Source: an uncultured Lachnospiraceae bacterium
GTDB taxonomy: Bacteria; Bacillota; Clostridia; Lachnospirales; Lachnospiraceae
Length of the DNA: 64,000 nt
Assembly: GCA_902775485.1 (NCBI GenBank)
Contig: CACYMJ010000007.1
Location: 79,210 to 143,209, forward strand
Reading direction: 5' to 3'
Shown: positions 63,599 to 64,000 of the stretch, in pieces
Layout of the letters: each line of letters opens with the position of its first letter
Numbering within the stretch: the stretch's first letter is position 1
Made by a program: the position numbers and the translations under genes
The notes under the pieces: generated by a model
Databases searched by the model: none
What the model saw: only the letters and a program-made list of their open reading frames with translations
Told to the model about the DNA's origin: nothing

Positions 63599-63625
63599 TA
63601 AGTAATCGGTTCTTACTCCGATATA
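63599..63625 (+). promoter_or_regulatory. Sigma-28-type promoter for flagellin
   Basis: TAAG (63599-63602), a 15-base spacer and CCGATATA (63618-63625), very close to the flagellar sigma consensus and at the optimal spacing. Confidence 0.85.
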
Positions 63626-63636
63626 TAGTACAGGTA

Positions 63637-63685
63637 AAGGAAAACAAAGGCGCCCGGCGCCTACACATTCAAGGAGGAAAAGGTT
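63637..63685 (+). promoter_or_regulatory. Flagellin mRNA leader with likely CsrA sites and hairpin
   Basis: The leader has a GGA at 63639-63641, a hairpin GGCGC (63649-63653)/GCGCC (63657-63661), and AAGGAGGA (63671-63678) containing two GGA triplets at the ribosome site. In B. subtilis CsrA blocks the flagellin ribosome site through two GGA-containing sites, relieved by FliW; both regulators are encoded here at 58 kb. The sites are a prediction. Confidence 0.6.
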
Positions 63686-64000
63686 ATGGTAGTACAGCAC
63701 AATATGCAGGCGATGAACGCCAACAGACAGTTAGGAGTAACGACAGATTCTCAAAAGAAAGTTACAGAGAAGCTTTCAAGTGGTTTCAAGATCAACCGTG
63801 CAGCAGATGATGCAGCAGGCCTTACAATCAGTGAGAAGATGAGAAGCCAGATCCGTGGACTTACACAGGCTTCTGCAAATGCTCAGGACGGAATCTCCTG
63901 TGTACAGACAGCAGAAGGTGCTCTTACAGAAGTTCACTCAATGCTTCAGAGAATGAACGAGCTGGCAGTTAAGTCGGCAAACGGAACCAACACTTCCGCA
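63686..64000 (+). CDS. hag: Flagellin (3' end outside window)
   Basis: The first 105 codons of flagellin are visible. The N-terminal D0/D1 sequence [55 protein letters not shown] and [15 protein letters not shown] is the classical family signature. AAGGAGGAAAAGG precedes ATG 63686. Expression is expected to depend on sigma-28 and on CsrA/FliW. The gene continues past the end of the window. Confidence 0.97.
   Translation, partial: MVVQHNMQAMNANRQLGVTTDSQKKVTEKLSSGFKINRAADDAAGLTISEKMRSQIRGLTQASANAQDGISCVQTAEGALTEVHSMLQRMNELAVKSANGTNTSA

Overview
The window looks like a chromosomal segment of a motile, saccharolytic, anaerobic Firmicute, most probably a member of the Lachnospiraceae. This is inferred from protein character (DUF4867, FliW/CsrA/Hag flagellar module, pyruvate formate-lyase, sodium-type ATP synthase), strong AGGAGG ribosome sites, mid-range GC, and near-exclusive plus-strand orientation. 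No rRNA, tRNA, CRISPR array or intact insertion sequence was seen.

Layout. 1-6.4 kb: pentose utilisation (two ABC sugar permeases, GH43 glycosidase, xylulokinase, DUF4867 protein, and an L-fucose/L-arabinose isomerase-like gene broken by an out-of-frame deletion). 6.5-12.0 kb: a tightly packed unit with plsY, a membrane FKBP/trigger-factor-like isomerase, an unusual AAC(3)-like/DUF4910 fusion, an acyl carrier protein, a MaoC hydratase and a sirtuin. 12.0-13.2 kb: rpsF-ssb-rpsR with a structured leader. 13.3-16.8 kb: acyl-CoA synthetase and a GH18/SH3 cell-wall protein. 16.8-17.4 kb: a gene-free, hairpin-rich stretch, then mecA. 18.2-22.7 kb: a DUF1858 redox protein divergent from a split pyruvate formate-lyase locus with pflA, then maf. 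22.8-31.3 kb: ferredoxin, gdpP-rplI-dnaB, DUF402, sua5, rpiB, upp, dCMP deaminase and a SleB-type hydrolase. 31.4-38.6 kb: the complete F0F1 ATP synthase operon. 38.7-51.4 kb: a large lineage-specific membrane protein, an M29 aminopeptidase, a convergent glycosyltransferase, VanW, QueT, ileS, glycogen phosphorylase and a cysteine-protease-like protein. 51.4-64.0 kb: the late flagellar locus (flgM, flgN, two flgK-type genes, flgL, fliW, csrA, flaG, fliD, fliS, a FliT/FlgN-like gene), two glycosyltransferase genes, and the start of flagellin.

The most notable locus is at 18.6-21.2 kb. The pyruvate formate-lyase core (679 aa) has the Cys-Cys active site but stops before the glycyl-radical domain. 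That domain is encoded as its own 80-aa protein with its own ribosome site. Between them sits a 64-aa protein whose N-terminus resembles the start of the radical domain but whose C-terminus is a short cysteine-containing tail without the radical glycine. This suggests a two- or three-part pyruvate formate-lyase with an exchangeable radical subunit.

Other points: the ATP synthase c subunit carries the sodium-binding signature; sigma-28-type promoters precede flgM, flgL, flaG and flagellin; and a long perfect inverted repeat of REP/MITE type lies between the second flgK and flgL.
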